Shown: one piece after another, positions 62,246-64,000 of the stretch
Layout: each line of letters opens with the position of its first letter
Numbering within the stretch: position 1 is the first letter of the stretch
From: Bacteroidales bacterium
Lineage (GTDB): Bacteria; Bacteroidota; Bacteroidia; Bacteroidales; Marinilabiliaceae
Direction: 5' to 3'
NCBI GenBank assembly: GCA_015061285.1
Contig: SUWW01000003.1
Coordinates: 62,001-126,000, forward strand
DNA length: 64,000 bases
The notes under the pieces: model-generated
What the model was told of the DNA's origin: nothing
The model's database searches: none
What the model saw: the letters and a program-made list of their open reading frames with translations, nothing else
Made by a program: the position numbers and the translations under genes

Positions 62246-62620
62246 ATGGCAGATATTAAGCAACTTGCAGAAGAGTTAGTAAATCTTACTGTAAAAGACG
62301 TAAACGAACTCGCTAAAGTTCTCAAAGAGGAATACGGTATTGAACCAGCAGCAGCAGCAGTAGCAGTAGCAGCAGGTCCTGCAGCAGCAGGTGCAGCAGC
62401 AGCTGAGCAGACTGAATTCGATGTTATTCTTAAGGACGCAGGTGCAGCTAAACTCGGTGTAGTAAAAGCTGTAAAAGAGAATGCAGGTCTTGGCTTGAAA
62501 GAGGCTAAAGAACTCGTTGACAAAGCTCCAGTAGCTGTTAAGGAGAAACTTTCTAAGGCTGACGCTGAAGCACTCAAGGCAAAACTCGAAGAAGCCGGAG
62601 CTACAGTTGAACTCAAGTAA
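62246..62620 (+). CDS. rplL: 50S ribosomal protein L7/L12
   Basis: This 124-residue stalk protein recruits translational GTPases. It has the N-terminal dimerisation domain ([20 protein letters not shown]), an Ala-rich hinge (about 35-52) encoded by repeated GCA codons, and a C-terminal domain with EKTEFDV-like and [18 protein letters not shown] segments. It is followed by a hairpin and then rpoB. Confidence 0.98.
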   Translation: MADIKQLAEELVNLTVKDVNELAKVLKEEYGIEPAAAAVAVAAGPAAAGAAAAEQTEFDVILKDAGAAKLGVVKAVKENAGLGLKEAKELVDKAPVAVKEKLSKADAEALKAKLEEAGATVELK

Positions 62621-62643
62621 TTACGATCCAGTATAAGGATATG

Positions 62644-62680
62644 GTTTGAAGTTGACCTATCAGGTCGGCTTCAAACTTTT
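62644..62680 (+). terminator. Attenuator-like hairpin between rplL and rpoB
   Basis: A 14-bp stem with two G-U pairs joins 62644-62657 and 62663-62676 around a 5-nt loop, followed by only four T. The short T-run suggests partial termination. An rplL-rpoB attenuator adjusting polymerase synthesis is known in E. coli, but homology is not implied. Confidence 0.7.
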
Positions 62681-62719
62681 CGTGTTTCTTGTTGTAAGTT
62701 CAATTAATAAATTCTGTAA

Positions 62720-64000
62720 ATGATTGCAAATAAAGCCGCAAGGGTAAATTTTTCTTCATTGAAAAAGCCGTTGCCATTCAACGACTTCCTTGAAGTACAA
62801 TTGAAGTCATTCCGCGAGTTGTTCCAACTGGGTACAACGGCTGAAGACCGCAAAAACGAGAAGTTGTACCAAGTATTTGTCGACAACTTCCCTATAAATG
62901 ATACGAGAAATAATTTCGTTCTCGAGTTTTTGGATTATAGTATAGATCCGCCTCGCTATAGCATTCAAGAATGCTTGGAACAAGGATTGACTTATAGTGT
63001 TCCCTTGAAGGCAACTCTGAAACTTTCGTGCAACGATCCAGAGCACGAAGATTTCGATACCGTTGTTCAAGAGGTATATTTAGGCATGATTCCTTATATG
63101 ACTGAGAAAGGCAGTTTCGTTATTAACGGAGCTGAGCGAGTTGTAGTTTCTCAGTTGCACCGTTCGCCTGGCGTATTCTTTGGTCAGAGCGTTCATGCTA
63201 ATGGTACGAAGCTCTATTCGGCCAGAATCATACCTTTCAAAGGCTCTTGGATTGAATTTGCAACAGACATTAACAATGTTATGTATGCATACATAGACCG
63301 TAAGAAAAAACTTCCGGTAACAACTATGTTGCGTGCAATTGGATTCGAATCAGATAAAGATATCCTTGAGATATTTGGTCTTGCTGATGAGATAAAAGTT
63401 AGTAAGACAAGTTTGAAGAAATGTGTAGGTCGTAAATTGGCTGCACGTGTTCTCAAATCATGGGTTGAAGACTTCGTTGATGAAGATACGGGTGAAGTAG
63501 TTTCTATTGAACGTAATGAGACTATAGTAGATCGCGAAACTATTTTGCTTGATGAGCACGTAGATGCAATTCTTGACTCAGGTGCTAAGACAATTCTTTT
63601 GCACAAAGAGTCGCAGAATGTTGCAGATTATGCTATCATCTATAACTCACTACAAAAAGACCCATGCAACTCAGAGAAAGAGGCTGTAGTATATATCTAT
63701 CGTCAGTTGCGTAATGCAGATCCCCCCGATGAGGCTACTGCACGTGATGTCATAGATAAATTGTTCTTCTCTGATAAACGTTATGACCTCGGTGATGTAG
63801 GTCGCTACAGATTGAATCAGAAACTCAATCTTAATACAGATCTCTCTATTCGTGTGCTCACGAAGGAGGATATGATTGAAATTATCAAACATCTTATCGA
63901 GTTGCTCAACTCGAAAGCAGATGTTGACGATATAGACCACTTGAGCAACCGTCGTGTTAGAACTGTAGGTGAGCAACTTGCAAGTCAGTTCAGCGTTGGT
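62720..64000 (+). CDS. rpoB: DNA-directed RNA polymerase subunit beta (5' part)
   Basis: The first 427 codons of the beta subunit run off the right edge. The start is [11 protein letters not shown], followed by the beta-subunit protrusion and lobe sequence, including [51 protein letters not shown] and [14 protein letters not shown]. It matches the N-terminus of Bacteroidales RpoB as I recall it. The frame is open throughout the visible part. Confidence 0.98.
   Translation, partial: MIANKAARVNFSSLKKPLPFNDFLEVQLKSFRELFQLGTTAEDRKNEKLYQVFVDNFPINDTRNNFVLEFLDYSIDPPRYSIQECLEQGLTYSVPLKATLKLSCNDPEHEDFDTVVQEVYLGMIPYMTEKGSFVINGAERVVVSQLHRSPGVFFGQSVHANGTKLYSARIIPFKGSWIEFATDINNVMYAYIDRKKKLPVTTMLRAIGFESDKDILEIFGLADEIKVSKTSLKKCVGRKLAARVLKSWVEDFVDEDTGEVVSIERNETIVDRETILLDEHVDAILDSGAKTILLHKESQNVADYAIIYNSLQKDPCNSEKEAVVYIYRQLRNADPPDEATARDVIDKLFFSDKRYDLGDVGRYRLNQKLNLNTDLSIRVLTKEDMIEIIKHLIELLNSKADVDDIDHLSNRRVRTVGEQLASQFSVG

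Noticed and set aside
62236-62616. Minus-strand frame opposite rplL
   Set aside because: It mirrors a highly biased ribosomal gene and has no supporting signal.

Overview
The window is chromosomal DNA from a member of the Bacteroidetes, most likely order Bacteroidales. The evidence is: promoters that read TAnnTTTG at -7 with a TTTG or TTG box about 18-21 bp upstream, genes without clear Shine-Dalgarno sites, a hybrid two-component sensor of the HTCS type, an hmuYRSTUV heme-uptake operon, many lipoproteins, and the gene order tuf - tRNA-Trp - secE - nusG - rplK - rplA - rplJ - rplL - rpoB. I cannot assign a genus. No phage, insertion sequence or CRISPR array is visible, and nearly all genes look intact.

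Layout. 1-9.9 kb (minus strand): mfd, a PpiD/SurA-like membrane foldase, argS coupled to a TPR/PD40 lipoprotein, and a HAD phosphatase. 9.9-21.8 kb: a WalJ-like metallo-beta-lactamase-fold protein, a family 2 glycosyltransferase, a 1364-residue HTCS regulator with no polysaccharide-utilisation genes beside it, rnr, a POTRA-less Omp85-type barrel, and a pseudouridine synthase with a long Arg/Gly/Asn/Gln-rich N-terminus. 21.8-28.7 kb: a Cof-type HAD protein, UDP-glucose dehydrogenase, a Wzx-like flippase, an ExbB-ExbD-TonB/TolA-like energising operon and a DUF819 membrane protein. 28.8-32.6 kb: a large protein joining sensor-like repeats and two receiver-like domains to a PPDK-type ATP-grasp kinase module.

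32.6-43.7 kb is the most distinctive region. Two calycin-like lipoprotein genes, each with its own similar promoter, lead into hmuY-hmuR-hmuS-hmuT-hmuU-hmuV. The second lipoprotein contains two 372-bp units that differ at a single base. The system should capture heme at the surface (HmuY, perhaps with the calycin proteins), import it (HmuR, energised by TonB and perhaps HmuU/HmuV), and process it in the envelope with the CobN-like HmuS, which here carries a methionine-rich insert.

43.8-55.2 kb is accessory: a small membrane protein, fucO, two divergent LTA-synthase/YejM-type membrane sulfatase-fold proteins, a GH5 mannanase-like lipoprotein, an SRPBCC protein, an MNT-HEPN toxin-antitoxin pair whose toxin has an extra C-terminal tail, a lipoprotein, a 549-bp gene-free stretch with possible RNA structure and a dispersed repeat, and a sodium:neurotransmitter-type transporter. 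55.4-64 kb returns to core genes: an HhH protein, rpsU, a Xer recombinase, hpf, and the tuf-to-rpoB translation/transcription cluster. rpoB runs off the right edge.
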